Source: Romanomermis culicivorax
Taxonomy: Eukaryota; Nematoda; Enoplea; Mermithida; Mermithidae
Length of the DNA: 64,000 nucleotides
Direction: 5' to 3'
NCBI GenBank assembly: GCA_963922205.1
Contig: CAWUHX010000038.1
Coordinates: 310,001 to 374,000 of the forward strand
Part shown: piece after piece, positions 34,977-45,843 of the stretch
Layout: each line of letters opens with the position of its first letter
How positions within the stretch are numbered: position 1 is the first letter of the stretch
The notes under the pieces: model-generated
Database searches by the model: none
What the model was told of the DNA's origin: nothing
Seen by the model: only the letters and a program-made list of their open reading frames with translations
Program-made: the position numbers and the translations under genes

Positions 34977-35455
34977 ACGAGGACGTCCTTTTTCGAAGGA
35001 CCGCCGTGCCCCTCACGAAGTATCCATTCTTATCCATGCTGGATCTTAGTGGATAGAAGAGAACGTGCAGCAACCAGAGCGTCACAGCTTAGGTGCATCC
35101 CCACGCGATAGCCTACACCTCACTGGGTACATCCCCTGCGATAACCCGATATCCTACACCTCACTGGGTGCATCCTCTGCGATAGCCTACATCTCGCCCT
35201 GAAAATTTTTCTTTTCTGTGTTCTAGACCTTCGCACAGGATATTCAATGTCTGCAACTTCACGCATCAACGATTTCCGGTTACCATACTGTCGAACGAAT
35301 TACGATCAAAGAAGGCTCCATCCGCCAACAACCCAAAGGACCTACTCGACCACTCGCCATCACAACTTGGAATGACCTACGACCACGGACACGCCGCACA
35401 AACCTCACTACTAACCACCACAAGGACGAGGACGCCCTTTTTCGAAGGACCACCG
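34977..35455 (+). other. Post-pol tail of element 2 with duplicated ACGAGGACG box
   Basis: ACGAGGACGTCC...TTCGAAGGACCGCCGTG at 34977-35008 recurs at 35426-35457, where it runs into the 3' LTR start. Between them, three ~35-40-bp repeats (gtgcatcc...gcgatagcctacacctcactgg) lie at 35092-35197. The second box copy may be the working plus-strand primer region. No reading frame is seen. Confidence 0.7.
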
Positions 35456-36852
35456 TGTCACGTGCCGCTCAATTTCCCCAACGTCACGTGATCCAAATCA
35501 TGTCAACACTTTATTTTTTCATGTTTTGTTTATTACTTATTCATGTTTTCGTATATTTTATTTCTACACATGCATTTTGTGTTTGTTTCTATATTTTCCA
35601 TGCATTTCTATGTTTCGTTTTGTTGTATTTTTTTTTATGCACGCGGGCTACAGTAGGCCCTTTAGCTAAAAACTTCCACCAGCCGTGCTCCACGAGCACA
35701 TGGCTATTTTTGGTGCATTCCATGCACCTCTAATCACCAAAAATTAGCGTCGTTTTTGTTACGCAAAAACGACTAGCTAAGAAGTTTAGCTAAAGACGTT
35801 CATATGCTTAGCATAGGCACTGCAGTCGGCCTCAGTGCTAAACGCATGTGAACCAAAAAAATGTCTATGTGCTCATAGGCATCTTCTGCATCGCGTCTAG
35901 CTGCAGAAGTTAGCTTGGATGCCGAGAAACTCCGCCCAAGCTGCAGCTGTAGCCAAACATGTCCTTAAAAGGACATGCTTCTTTAGTTTTTCGCTCATTC
36001 CTGGGTTTACCTCTGCGTTCGATTTTGATGTCAGCGTCCGCTGCCTGTTGCCTAATTTGAATAAATTGGAACAATCATCTTCACTGCGTCCGCCGCCTTA
36101 TATTAAATAAATTTGCATAAATTTATATCCCTCTACTGCGTCCGCCGCTTACTCGTCTACAGTACGCGCTGCCCATCAGTGCCAGGTGTCCGACCACTCC
36201 GGTTAGCCGAGAAACAATCGCGAGTCGCCTCCTGATCGCCTATACCCGTCGCCCAGGACTCATGTGGATCGCATCCCCGCCCCGTGCCAGAAGACCGAAA
36301 GCATCCAGGGACTTGCCGCCCGTTTTCGTCGAATCACTTGAGAAACAGGACTAGGTGAGTCTTCTCAGGGGATTATTGTTATTTGTGGGGTATTTGTTGG
36401 GGAACCCTTCTTAAGTCGGTTTCCCAGGTTTTCCCCAGATAAGTAGGGCCTCCATCTCTCAGGTTCGGGCTAAAAAGGGGGCTGTCTGGTTCATAATCGG
36501 GCCCCACAAATCAGGTCATTTTACGGGTGACCCTGTCCCTACTCTCACTGAGCAGGACTTGGGGATTGTCACACCTAGCCTGGCGGCGTTGTCCATTACC
36601 CTACAGTAAGACCCCAGGACAACACCAGAGAGTACCAGCTATGGGTCTCCCTATAGCCACCATTCGCCAGGTTAGGCCCCCAACACCAACCAGGGGAGCC
36701 TGGGGAAAATGCCAGTATCCATCAGAAGTCACAGCCTATTACTCACTGTAATAGGATCAATCTGATATGGTTCACCATCAATGTGACGTCTAAAACACGG
36801 TACCACCTGATGTGATACCCAAACCTCCCCAGCACCCCCGCTAAACGTGACA
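35456..36852 (+). repeat. 3' LTR of element 2
   Basis: A direct repeat of 20795-22195 with scattered substitutions and a small deletion near 35630. It is followed at once by the ttac duplication. Confidence 0.95.
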
Positions 36853-36856
36853 TTAC

Positions 36857-36960
36857 AAATCGATTGAATTTAGTCATCAAAAAAAAGGTGGTCCATTGAT
36901 TATTAATATTTTGTATGACGTTGTAATTTGTTTAGAAGGCTTTTCACATTGTAAATATTA
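36857..36960 (+). pseudogene. 3' end of the Tc1-like transposase
   Basis: This resumes the coding sequence cut at 20790. NLISSIT on the left joins, after the LTR element, to a VIKKK..GGP-type C-terminus with one frame change, as in Tc1 transposases. It shows that element 2 landed inside the transposon. Confidence 0.65.
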
Positions 36961-38071
36961 TTTTTTGCCTCATTAGTATTTCATAGCTTAAATTTGAAAT
37001 TATTCAAAAAAATTGTTACTGGATACAGACTTATGCCTGTTAGTGTACCCTATTTATTTTGAAGTGATGATCGATGCAGCGATTCCATAAAAGTGTGTTT
37101 GAAATGATCGATGCAGCGAGGTCGCAGCCAAACTTTTCATTCAATAAATTTATCTTTCGTGATACATACTCTTTCATGATCACTCTATTCAAGTGCTCCA
37201 ACATTATTGAAATTGATTTTCTGATCTCTACTGAGGCTTGTTTGCCAAAACTCCGACATCAATCATTTCAAAATGGAGTGTATAGTGACAATGTTATCAA
37301 GGAAGAAATTTTTCTTTCATTGAGCGGCAAAGAAAATTCAACTCGTTAACTTGGGTTGAGTGGTCAAAATTTCTCTATTAGCACTGGGTATCGACGTCTG
37401 TCTAAATTGATAGTGGATATGCATGGTTTTCAATGATTTCTCATGAAGGAATTAGTTGTTTTTTACAGCATATAGCTCATCGCTGAATGAAAATTTTTTA
37501 TCAGATTGAACTTACTTTTTCGGTTTTCCATGCGTCCATCATTATGTGATATAATCGTAGCTGCTACGTTCAACTGGCAATTGAAATATGTCCATGAGCA
37601 CCGGTAATTCATTTGCATGAACGTTTCTGTGCGCGCCGAAGTCCATTTAGAAAATAATAAACTTTAGAACGGCGTTTATCTATCGAGCATTTCGAATGTT
37701 TGGCAATAAGTTTTTTCCAATCGAAAGGTCTTTAAAGGTAATGAAGTTGGCTGAAAATACAGTAACCAGACGAGAATTGGGAAGGTCGCGGCCCGGGCCG
37801 TTTCGTTGTTTTTGAAATCATCTGAATAGTGTCCTCACTCCCAGGGTTTTTTGGTTTCAATATGCAACTTGGGGAAAAATTTTGGTTGCATAGATAAAAT
37901 TTTGGTTGCTCACTTTAAAATTGATAAATTTATCGGAAAAACCATCGCAAACTAGTTTTCTTGTATTTCACTCGATCCGCGTCAGTACTCAGTTTTAGAC
38001 ATTTAAAACCCAATTTTCTGAGTTTTGGAGAGAAAATCAAAATATTAAGATGACTAGACTAGAGTAATTTG
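36961..38071. other. No gene seen
   Basis: Likely the right part of the Tc1-like element and AT-rich flank. A 91-codon frame at 37074-37349 has no recognisable motif and is not called. Confidence 0.4.
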
Positions 38072-38090
38072 TTCGGCGCACAGCGCCGAA
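38072..38090. repeat. GC-rich hairpin TTCGGCGC-ACA-GCGCCGAA
   Basis: Perfect 8-bp stem with a 3-nt loop. It is the first of a series of similar hairpins from here to 52.4 kb. Confidence 0.8.
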
Positions 38091-38215
38091 AATTTTTTCT
38101 GAATTTCAATATTCTGGAACGCTGGAGAATGAATCTTTTCACTTTTTATTTCCCCGACAGAAGGAAACCCACCTTTTTTGAAAATCCTGGATACGGGTTC
38201 TAGGACAATGCGCCT

Positions 38216-38330
38216 TCGGCATTTCGTCCCCCACAATTGTCCCCCTATAATTCGTCCCCAGTGCTGTTCGTCCCTGGAAAATTCGCCCCAACATAATTCG
38301 CCCCTCAGAAATTCGCGCCTGGTACTAATA
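38216..38330 (+). repeat. ~16-bp ATTCGTCCCC-type tandem repeat
   Basis: About seven units vary around (a/t)attcg(t/c)cccc, at 14-18-bp spacing. It is non-coding. Confidence 0.7.
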
Positions 38331-38419
38331 TCTTACCTATGTTTTAGATTTAAAAGCAACTTCAAGTTCAAACATTTTCCCCATTAGGTAATCATATTCT
38401 ATGCGAAGCATGAAGGAGA

Positions 38420-38830
38420 TGAAAAGATTATTTTTCATTCCGCCCTGTCTCCTCTGTTTTCGTTTGTATATTCTTTTTTACATTGTCTTTTTTCCTTTCC
38501 TTTCTGGTTTCGTACATATTTTCCTTTTTCGGCTTCATTTCCTCTAACTGTTTATCGGGCATTCTACGTGTGACTGTCGTTTTTTTGTTTTTGATACAAC
38601 TTTGCAGTTTATCAAAAACAAAAATGAAATACAAAGAATAAAAATAGAAAAAAAACAGTAGAAAAATATAAAGGAAAAAAAAGAAAACGAAAATGAGTAA
38701 AAAATTAATCAAAAGCAATATAGGATAAGAAACTGAACAAGAAAGAAGAAAGAAATAAAGAGGAATACAAGCAATAAAATTAAACGAAAAGGGGAACAAA
38801 AACAGAAAAAAACAAATGCAGATCGAAGAA
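38420..38830. repeat. Pyrimidine-rich then purine-rich low-complexity stretch
   Basis: The plus strand is pyrimidine-rich to about 38600 and purine-rich after. A hairpin TTGTTTTTGATA...TATCAAAAACAA lies at the switch. The stretch mimics a 159-codon minus-strand frame that has no protein character. Confidence 0.65.
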
Positions 38831-38909
38831 CATAAACGATTCGCAATTCTGTTGATGATATCCGTGTTACACATTAAAATTATGTGTAAATTCTCCCGCG
38901 TATTCACGT

Positions 38910-39600
38910 CATCAGGCTAAAATTTGATATGAGTACTGGGCATTAGGACACCGTCATTACAAATGTAAAAAAACTATAAATTTATAAATTGTCAATGTTG
39001 AAATTTTTCACACTTTTTTGGTCGACATTGATCATTTTCAGTCCAGTTAAACTTTAGCTGCAAGCCTTCGTTTTGAACTCGAAGTCACACATTTTGTTTC
39101 AAGTGGAGAAAACAACCAACCACTTCAAATCCAGGGAAATACTGCCCAAACGCCTTTATTGCTGACTGAACGAGTAAAAAAGGCTTATACTGATTTAGTG
39201 CTAACTGCACGAGTAAAAAAGTCTTATATTCAAAGAAAATAAAAAAAATTGCTTGTGAACCTTTATTTGGAACATTGCTGTAGATCTGCTTGTACATAAT
39301 ACTTGCACTCTACACGCAGAATTCATGAACAAACATGCTATTTCGGATGGAAAAAATCTCTAATAGGTTTTGTGTATGGATGTTTGAAATTTTGAGATTT
39401 TGACCTTCTAAAGTTCACCAAAATGCATCTTTCCGGTTTTGAATTCCCAAAAAGTTTTTCCTCATTTCCAATTTTTGGGGGGTTTTGATGACTCCCACAA
39501 GATTTCGGAGAAATTAGGCACCCACACCCCACAAATTTACAACACTCCTCTCTTTAAACACTGATCAAATAAAGTATGTTATCCTAAAAATATGAAAACA
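38910..39600. other. No gene seen
   Basis: AT-rich sequence with a short duplicated 'ctgaacgagtaaaaaaggcttat' segment at 39165-39230. No coding signal. Confidence 0.4.
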
Positions 39601-41836
39601 TAATTTAAAAAAGTTGTTTCTGTGTAAAAGATACAAATCATCTAACTATCGCAGATAAACTGAACTACAAGTCTCATTCTTTACACTTAAAGAAATTAAT
39701 CTCTACTCATAAAGCTTCTTTTGGAGAGAAAATAATAGGCCAAAATAACCCTAAATCCTTTTATAATTTTGTTAGCTCTAAATTGAACTCCAGCAGTCGA
39801 ATTTCCCCCTTAGAAAAAGACGTCCTTACTGTCGTTCGTGATCCAAAAGAAATCATTGGATTACTCAATGATTATTTCTTATCAGTCTTTAAGGTTGATC
39901 AATGTTCCATTCCTCATTTTCCCATAAGAACCAAATCAAAACTTAATCCGTGCGATTCTCTGTTGTACTAGTTACAACTGCAATCGGACAAATGAATTCC
40001 TCCTATGTTCTTGTACCTGACAGTTTATGTGCATACTTCTTCTAATAAAAACTAGCACACCACCTGGCCATTCCATTAACCAGTATTTCTGAAGCTGCTT
40101 TCCGAACTTCTTCAATCCCCAATTTTTGGAATCAAGCAAATGTGATACCAATCTTCAAGAAAGAAGATCGCTCTCTTACCTCTGATAAGAGGCCTATATC
40201 CCTGTGTTGTGTCAATTGTAAAATTATATGATCTATCGTGAACAATTCTCTGATCAGCTATCCGATATCTAATTCTCTTTTGACTCAACACCAATATAGT
40301 TTTCTGCCCAGTAACTACAGCTCTTAAAACGTAAAAATGAATGAATTAGAAATATTGATTATGATATTTCTATGGATTGTGTAGATTCTCAAAAAGTCTT
40401 CGATTCTGCATCTTACTTCAAATTATTATTAATTAAACTGAGCGGTTATGGAATATCAGATTCCCTCAAAAGTTAGATTTCTGCTTTTCTTTTAGAGCGC
40501 TATCAAAGTGTTCATATAGGAACTAATTTCTCTGAATTCTCTTCTGTCACAAATGATGTTCCATATGGCAACACATTGGGACCAACACCATTCCTGTTGT
40601 ATACAAATGATCTTTCTGACAACATCAAGTTCAATATTTTTTGCTTGCTAATGATGTAAAAATTTTCAACTCCTCGACTAATAATCATGTACTCCAAGCA
40701 GATCTTGATGGACTTTCAGCTTGGTCTTCTGTCTGGCAGATATCTCTCCTGATAAAAGTAAAGTACCTACCTTGGTTGTTCGAATCCTATGCATTGTTAC
40801 CAGTTCGTCGACTGCAGATATTTACCCTAGGAAGAGCAAACAGTAAATGTTTTGATGTGCTCATGTCTCACAATGATTCTTTCAAAAATCACATCAAGTC
40901 AATTGTGAACAAAGCTCATCAACGGAGTTATGTGATCCTGAAGGCCTTCACTTCCAAAAATGAATCAGTTCTAATCTAATCAAAGCCTTCAACACATTAT
41001 GTCAGACCTATACTCGAGTAATGCTCCATTGGGTGGAATCCTTTTCATGTGAATGAAATTCAACGACGGAAGTCTGCCAAAAGATTATTTATTAAAAAAT
41101 CTAGCAATTCTTGAACCATTAAAAGCTCTTTATCAAGAATAACTTGAAACCCGTAGATTGATAGCCGCCCTTTCTTTAATGTATAAAGTCAGACTGCCCC
41201 ATAGGGAGGGGTATGAGGGAGGTATTACCCCTACCTAAAGTCCTAAAAATTGATCACTGTTTGCCTAATTTTGAGACAAAATGACGTGTTTAGTACACAT
41301 TTAGCTACACTACCTAGGAAAATTTCAACTTTACCCCCACCTTAAAAATCTGACCTTAGGGACCTCTGTATAAAGTTATTAAAGATCATACTTGTATTGA
41401 CAACAATGATTTCTTTATTCTAAACTAATGACAACACAAGTCGCCAACACAACTTGAAGCTTATTACTGGCAAAGCAAAAACGAATCAGATTATGAAATC
41501 TTTGTAACATGTATATTAATATATGGAACAACCTCCCTTCGGATGGTATCAATTCTTCCAGTCTGCAGTCTTTTAAAAATAATATGAAAATCGATTTTCC
41601 AAAGTTATATGGGGAAGTACGTTAGTTTGTTTATTGTGAACTAACATTACGTTGAAACTTTTGTTTTACTTCCGGTTTTTTAACCTTGTCCAATTTTGGA
41701 TGTTTTTTCACTATCTTTGTGTATTTTCTTACTTTTTTCGGTCTTCAAATTTTTTTATTTAGTGTTTCACCGTAATATTTTCTTTTTTTACGTTCTTACT
41801 TTGTTTTCGACTATTTAAATCAAATCAAATCAAATT
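39600..41836 (+). pseudogene. CR1/Jockey-like LINE, 5'-truncated, with (AAATC)n tail
   Basis: The plus-strand blocks are: FGEKIIGQNNPKSFYNFV near 39722, LNDYFLSVF near 39866, FWNQANVIPIFKKEDRSLTS near 40126, RPISLCCVNCK near 40190, a VFDSA block near 40400, the region of the RT active site near 40650 (ANDVKIF replaces the usual ADD), VRPILE and WNPFHVNEIQR near 41000-41080, LSLMYK, and WNNLPSDG near 41525. It ends with FKNNM and a short (AAATC)n run at 41815-41836, a typical 3' tail. Multiple frame breaks and the active-site loss show it is dead. A 177-bp insertion interrupts it at 41190. Confidence 0.8.
41180..41376 (+). mobile_element. 177-bp insertion with 10-bp duplication tgtataaagt
   Basis: tgtataaagt occurs at 41180-41189 and 41367-41376. 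The intervening 41190-41366 starts CAGACTGCCCC and has no coding content. Removing it restores the LINE reading LSLMYKVIKD, which proves it is an insertion. The family is unknown. Confidence 0.8.
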
Positions 41837-42059
41837 TGGGTTTACTCCCCTCAACTAATCGGAGCTCGCCGCACAAATATAGCCGGTAATGATTATGCGG
41901 AAACTGTTTGCTGTAATCCAGCTGAGGCATGACTGTTTAGCATGTCTACTTCACTTACAAGTTAACGTTTAATTTTTGTCACACCTAGAATGTCTTGTCT
42001 CATTGTTTATTCTATAATCTTTGATATTGTGCCCATGTAGTTGAGTGACTTAAATGATA

Positions 42060-43300
42060 TCCCTCGTCGCTCCACTGTCTGGCAATTATTCATTATCTTC
42101 CATCCCTGTCAAAAAAATTTCCTGTACAAGGTAACTCAAATCCTTAGAATCAATACACACTGGCTAGTTACCGTTTAGCTAACATCGATTATTCCTGTAA
42201 TGATCTTCGGTTATTTATTATCAGCGATTTATCACACAGAGTACATTTTGATAGTATTGTTACCAAAGCATCTAAAATACAAAATATGATTCATGGAGCC
42301 TTCTCCTTTTCCAAGGACCTTCTCTAGCTCTGCCTATCTTGGAATATGCATCTGTTGTTTGGAATCCGCATCAAGTTGTTGATATTCAGAATATTAAAAA
42401 TATTCAACGTTAATTTGAAAAAAGATACTCCCTGATAAAAAGATACTCTCTGTCTTATCAAGAGAGGCTTATTGTCGATTAAAATTGGGTTCCATCACCA
42501 CCTATAAGCATAAATGTAACGGGGCCACGAGATCTGGGGGGTCGGACGACTTTTTGGGGCCGGGGATCACTTATGCCCCAAAATTTAGGGGGGGGGGGTC
42601 TCTGAAGGGAAAAAATCGATTTTTTTACCAAAAAAGTCCCAAAATCGGTTAAAAATAGTAATTTTTACGTTGAAAAATCGGAAAAAAATGTATCCATAGC
42701 GCGAAGCGCCTAGAAAATTGACGTTTTTGACCAGTTTTTGTTCAAAAATTGGCATTTTTCAGTATTTTTCCGATCAGAAGTATGGGGGGTCCCTATGACT
42801 ACCATATGGCTAGCAGCCATAAGATTGGAAAATCTTGGGGGATTGCCCTATGGCTAGCCATATTGCGGACGATTTCTGGGGGGGGGGGGTTCCTATAGCA
42901 CTTCCCCCAATTACATGTATGCTTACAAGATAATCGAGGAATCATTTTAACATTAGGAAAATTTTTTGTACACGTCTCCCTCATCAAGTGCTCGATCCAG
43001 CCAACAAAATTTACTTTACATTCCCAAGTACAATCTTGATTGTAGAAAAAATTTATTTGCAATTTGGAGCGTAGAATATAGAATTATCTTCCAGAAAAAG
43101 TGAAAACTACAACCTCCTCTGCAGTTTTCGAAAGTATTTAACATAAATTAATTTTGATTATTTCCTGAAGGGGCTTACGACCACCTGTCGTTTCCTTTTC
43201 TTACGTCATTTTCGTGTTTAAATTATTAGTTCATGTTCACGTTCCATTTACTTTTTATGTTTTGTAGGTTCAGAATAAATTGTTGTAATAATCTTTTTGC
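42060..43300 (+). pseudogene. Second CR1-like LINE 3' fragment
   Basis: LSHRVHFDSIVTKASKIQ near 42232, PILEYASVVWNP near 42333, IQNIKNIQR, RYSLSYQERL near 42445, then after the nested MITE, NYLPEKVKTTTSSAVFESI near 43081. These are the C-terminal blocks of a LINE ORF2. The gene is truncated and frame-broken. Confidence 0.7.
42501..42929 (+). mobile_element. CATACATG-family MITE, copy A
   Basis: 42509-42921 runs from CATAAATGTAACGGGGCC to AATTACATGTATG (terminal inverted repeat). It is flanked by cctataag and cttacaag (6 of 8 matching), which interrupt the LINE frame. Internal features shared with the other copies: 'ggggccggg', a run of G, the GCGCGAAGCGC hairpin near 42699 and ATGGCTAGCCAT. 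Confidence 0.8.
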
Positions 43301-43320
43301 ATTTGGCAAATAATTAAAGC

Positions 43321-43740
43321 CATGCATGTATTTGAGGGGAATGCTATAGGACCCCCAGACATCGTCAGCCATATAGCTAGCCATTTGTTGACCTCGAGAT
43401 TTTCCAATCTTATGCTAGTCATACACTTCCCCTTACTTTTAGTCGGGAAAATACTGAAAAATGTAAATTTTTGAACAAAAAATGGTTAAAAATGTCATTT
43501 TTCTCGACGCTTTGCACCATGAATAAATTTACCGTTTATAGAAGAATCACTATTTTTTGAATCGTTTTCAGACTTTTGATGAAAAAATCAAATTTTTTTC
43601 TTCGGTAACCCCCACCCTAAAATTTTTTTTATCAGTGACTCCCGACCCCATAAAAGTCGCCTGACTCCTCGCCCCCAGACCCATACATGTAATAGGGGGA
43701 AGTGCTATAGGAACCAGAGGTCCCGAAGGTCGAAAATTTA
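43321..43740 (-). mobile_element. CATACATG-family MITE, copy B plus partial copy
   Basis: The reverse-oriented copy starts CATGCATGTATTTGAGG. It runs through the same internal blocks and stops near 43681, where another left end (CATACATGTAATAGGGGG) begins and fades by about 43740. The right terminus of copy B is not clear. Confidence 0.65.
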
Positions 43741-44040
43741 GGTAAGGGTGAAATCGCAAATTGTAAGGGTAGTACTTGACATATGTCGCGCGCCATACTG
43801 TGACCTTTTTTTTTGCTCTCAACTTTTTTGCGGAGGGGGGTGGTGTACGTACTTCCGCCTCTAAACCATTCTCACTTACAGCTTACATACTTACAAAAAT
43901 GAATAATGCCCCTACTTTACGCTTTTTACGTTCAAAAAGCATTTAGTATGTCAACCCCATTTTTCAGCTTCCAATCATGCAACTTGAAATTATACGCAGA
44001 GAATAGTCAGACTTGGAAGATTGTCGTGTCAACTGATTCC
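43741..44040. other. No gene seen
   Basis: Intergenic, with short runs of T and G. No coding or repeat boundary assigned. Confidence 0.4.
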
Positions 44041-44202
44041 TGCACATTTCAACAATAGGGCACAACATACTTTTGCAAATATTATTTGAACCAGCATCTT
44101 CAGCAGTGTGAGCTTATTCCGTCACTGATAAGGCTTGTAACGGTGCTTCCAATTGGAAGTGCTGATGCCGAATGTGGCTTTAGTATTATTAACCACGTTT
44201 GA
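44041..44202 (+). pseudogene. hAT transposase C-terminal fragment
   Basis: The frame reads LVTVLPIGSADAECGFSIIN near 44138-44197, the conserved C-terminal dimerisation block of hAT transposases (usual form AxxERxFS). It ends at TGA. The rest of the gene is absent. It is the only hAT coding trace close to the hAT-like MITEs. Confidence 0.7.
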
Positions 44203-44985
44203 TTTTGAATCACAAGTTTGAAACCAGGTGCCACTCAGACATGCACGGCAAGAATTTTCCAGGGGACAGGGTCCTCGGACTTTTCATCAGGGGGGTGAGG
44301 ATGTGTGAGCGAAAAAAGCTTTATAAGCATGTTTTTCATACAAAATATGCATAAAAACAATCAAAAAACCGTCGTCCAAAAAGTTCAGGGAGGGGTGTTT
44401 GACGATTTTTTCGGGCCAGGGAGGGGTGTCCAGTGTCTCAGGCAGAAGGGTTTACCTCCCCCTGACCCTCCCTATGTGCATGGGTGGTGCCACTCCTGAT
44501 CCCCGTCAACGGACCTCGCATGTCTCAACTCATAGCAGGAAAGTATGCCACAGCTTGGGTAACCATAATGCGCACAGAAGACCCAACGCAGAAGCGGGAA
44601 AAAGGAAAGGAGAGGATAAAGAGGAAGAATTTTAAGAACATAATGTTTTTCTTCCCGAGGGAGGGTTTTTTGATAAATCACATATTTACATAACTCATTA
44701 TTTGATCTCCCAATTATATATATAATGATTTCCTACAAGTAGTATATATTAATGTGCTGATATCCTTTCCTAAAAATCGCTATATGGCACAGAAGTTGCC
44801 TACTTTCCCATTATCATCTGCTCAGTAAATGTGTCAAAAAGACCAGTGAGTAATTCCTCTCAAGCACACTTTGTGCAATTTTTCTCGAATTACTATAACC
44901 TGTTGAGGACAGGATGAGGGCTACCAAAATCTTTTGCTATAGTGAGCTGTTTTTACGGAGGTAGTAAATGAATTTCCAAATCTAA
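44203..44985. other. Degraded repeat sequence
   Basis: Holds 'cagggaggggtgt' twice and a possible CATGCAC-ended element (44238-44479). No gene is seen, and boundaries are too weak to call. Confidence 0.35.
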
Positions 44986-44989
44986 GACC

Positions 44990-45446
44990 GGGGTAATACC
45001 CCCCCCCCATGGGGTGCTCTGATAGGAACGCCCGCAGAAATCGTCCGCCATATGGCTAGCCATTGGGTGACCCCCAGGATTTTCCAATCCTATGGCTAGC
45101 CATATGGTATTCATAGGGACCTCCATTACTTTTAGTTGCAAAAATACTGAAAAAAATCCTTTTTTATGAAAAATGTCAATCTTTCAACAAAAAATACTCA
45201 AAACGTCAATTTTCTCGACGCCTCGCGCCATGGATACATTTTTTCGGTCTTTTCAGACAAAAATTACTACTTTTTGAACCGCTTTTAAAACTTTGGCGAA
45301 AAAATCGATTTTTTTTCAGAGAACCCTCCCCTCAAAGTTTAGGGAATCAGTGAACCCCGGCCCCAAAAAAGTCGTCCGGCTCTCCCCCCAGACCTCGTGG
45401 CTTCGTTACGTGTATGCCCAGACATCGGGGCCCCGTTACATGTATG
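44990..45446 (-). mobile_element. CATACATG-family MITE, copy C
   Basis: Reverse-oriented, with ATGGCTAGCCAT-like blocks at 45048-45110 and the cgacgcctcgcgcc hairpin near 45219. Two successive right ends lie at 45391-45416 (GTTACGTGTATG) and 45435-45446 (GTTACATGTATG), suggesting a nested or tandem end. Confidence 0.7.
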
Positions 45447-45843
45447 ATTGAAGCATTTGAATTCTGTCCGACAATGTATAAATATTGAATTGGCCAAAAA
45501 ATTGAAATTTTGTCCAGCAAATGTACGTTGAAGAGCTTCATTTTCCAGTGGAATGTCAAACTCCAAAAAAGTTTTCGACGCTTCGCGCTGAAATTATATT
45601 TACGATTTTTGCTGTTTTCCCCCGAAAAACAGTCAATCATAATTTTTAATCGTTTATTGCTCAAGTCTGAACATCATTCTATGCCGAAATATTAAACCTT
45701 AAATTATTGTATATATTTTAAAAAGATTCATTTTCAATGTCCCCAGAGTATCGAAATCCAAAAATTTTTTCGGTGCTTCACGCCGGATAGAAGGATGATT
45801 CAAATACACTCGATAATTTTTCATTTTGCCCGATCACAGGTGC
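45447..45843. repeat. Two hairpin modules
   Basis: Two copies of a ~60-bp module (ttttccaa...gaatgtcaaa...ccaaaaa...tttt) end in cgacgcttcgcgctg at 45577 and cggtgcttcacgccgg at 45771. Confidence 0.6.

Larger units (their letters stand above)
20795..36852 (+). mobile_element. Ty3/gypsy-like LTR element 2, gag-env-pol, inserted in Tc1
   Basis: It has full LTRs at 20795-22195 and 35456-36852, both TGTCACGTGCC...CGTGACA, and a 4-bp target duplication ttac at 20791-20794 and 36853-36856. The interior holds a 3.6-kb leader, gag, env and pol in that order, then a ~500-bp tail. It is much more GC-rich than its surroundings and than element 1. Inactivating changes include frameshifts in gag, one in env and a TAG in integrase, so this copy is defective. 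The LTRs differ by a few percent at most by eye. Confidence 0.93.

Noticed and set aside
37074-37349. 91-codon plus frame after element 2
   Set aside because: No recognisable motif, no neighbour support, length expected by chance in AT-rich DNA.
38428-38907. 159-codon minus-strand frame, apparently membrane-rich
   Set aside because: It is a product of pyrimidine/purine-rich low complexity; it has no motif and the Phe/Leu run follows base composition.
44238-44479. Possible extra MITE with CATGCAC ends
   Set aside because: The terminal match is only 7 bp and no target duplication was found.
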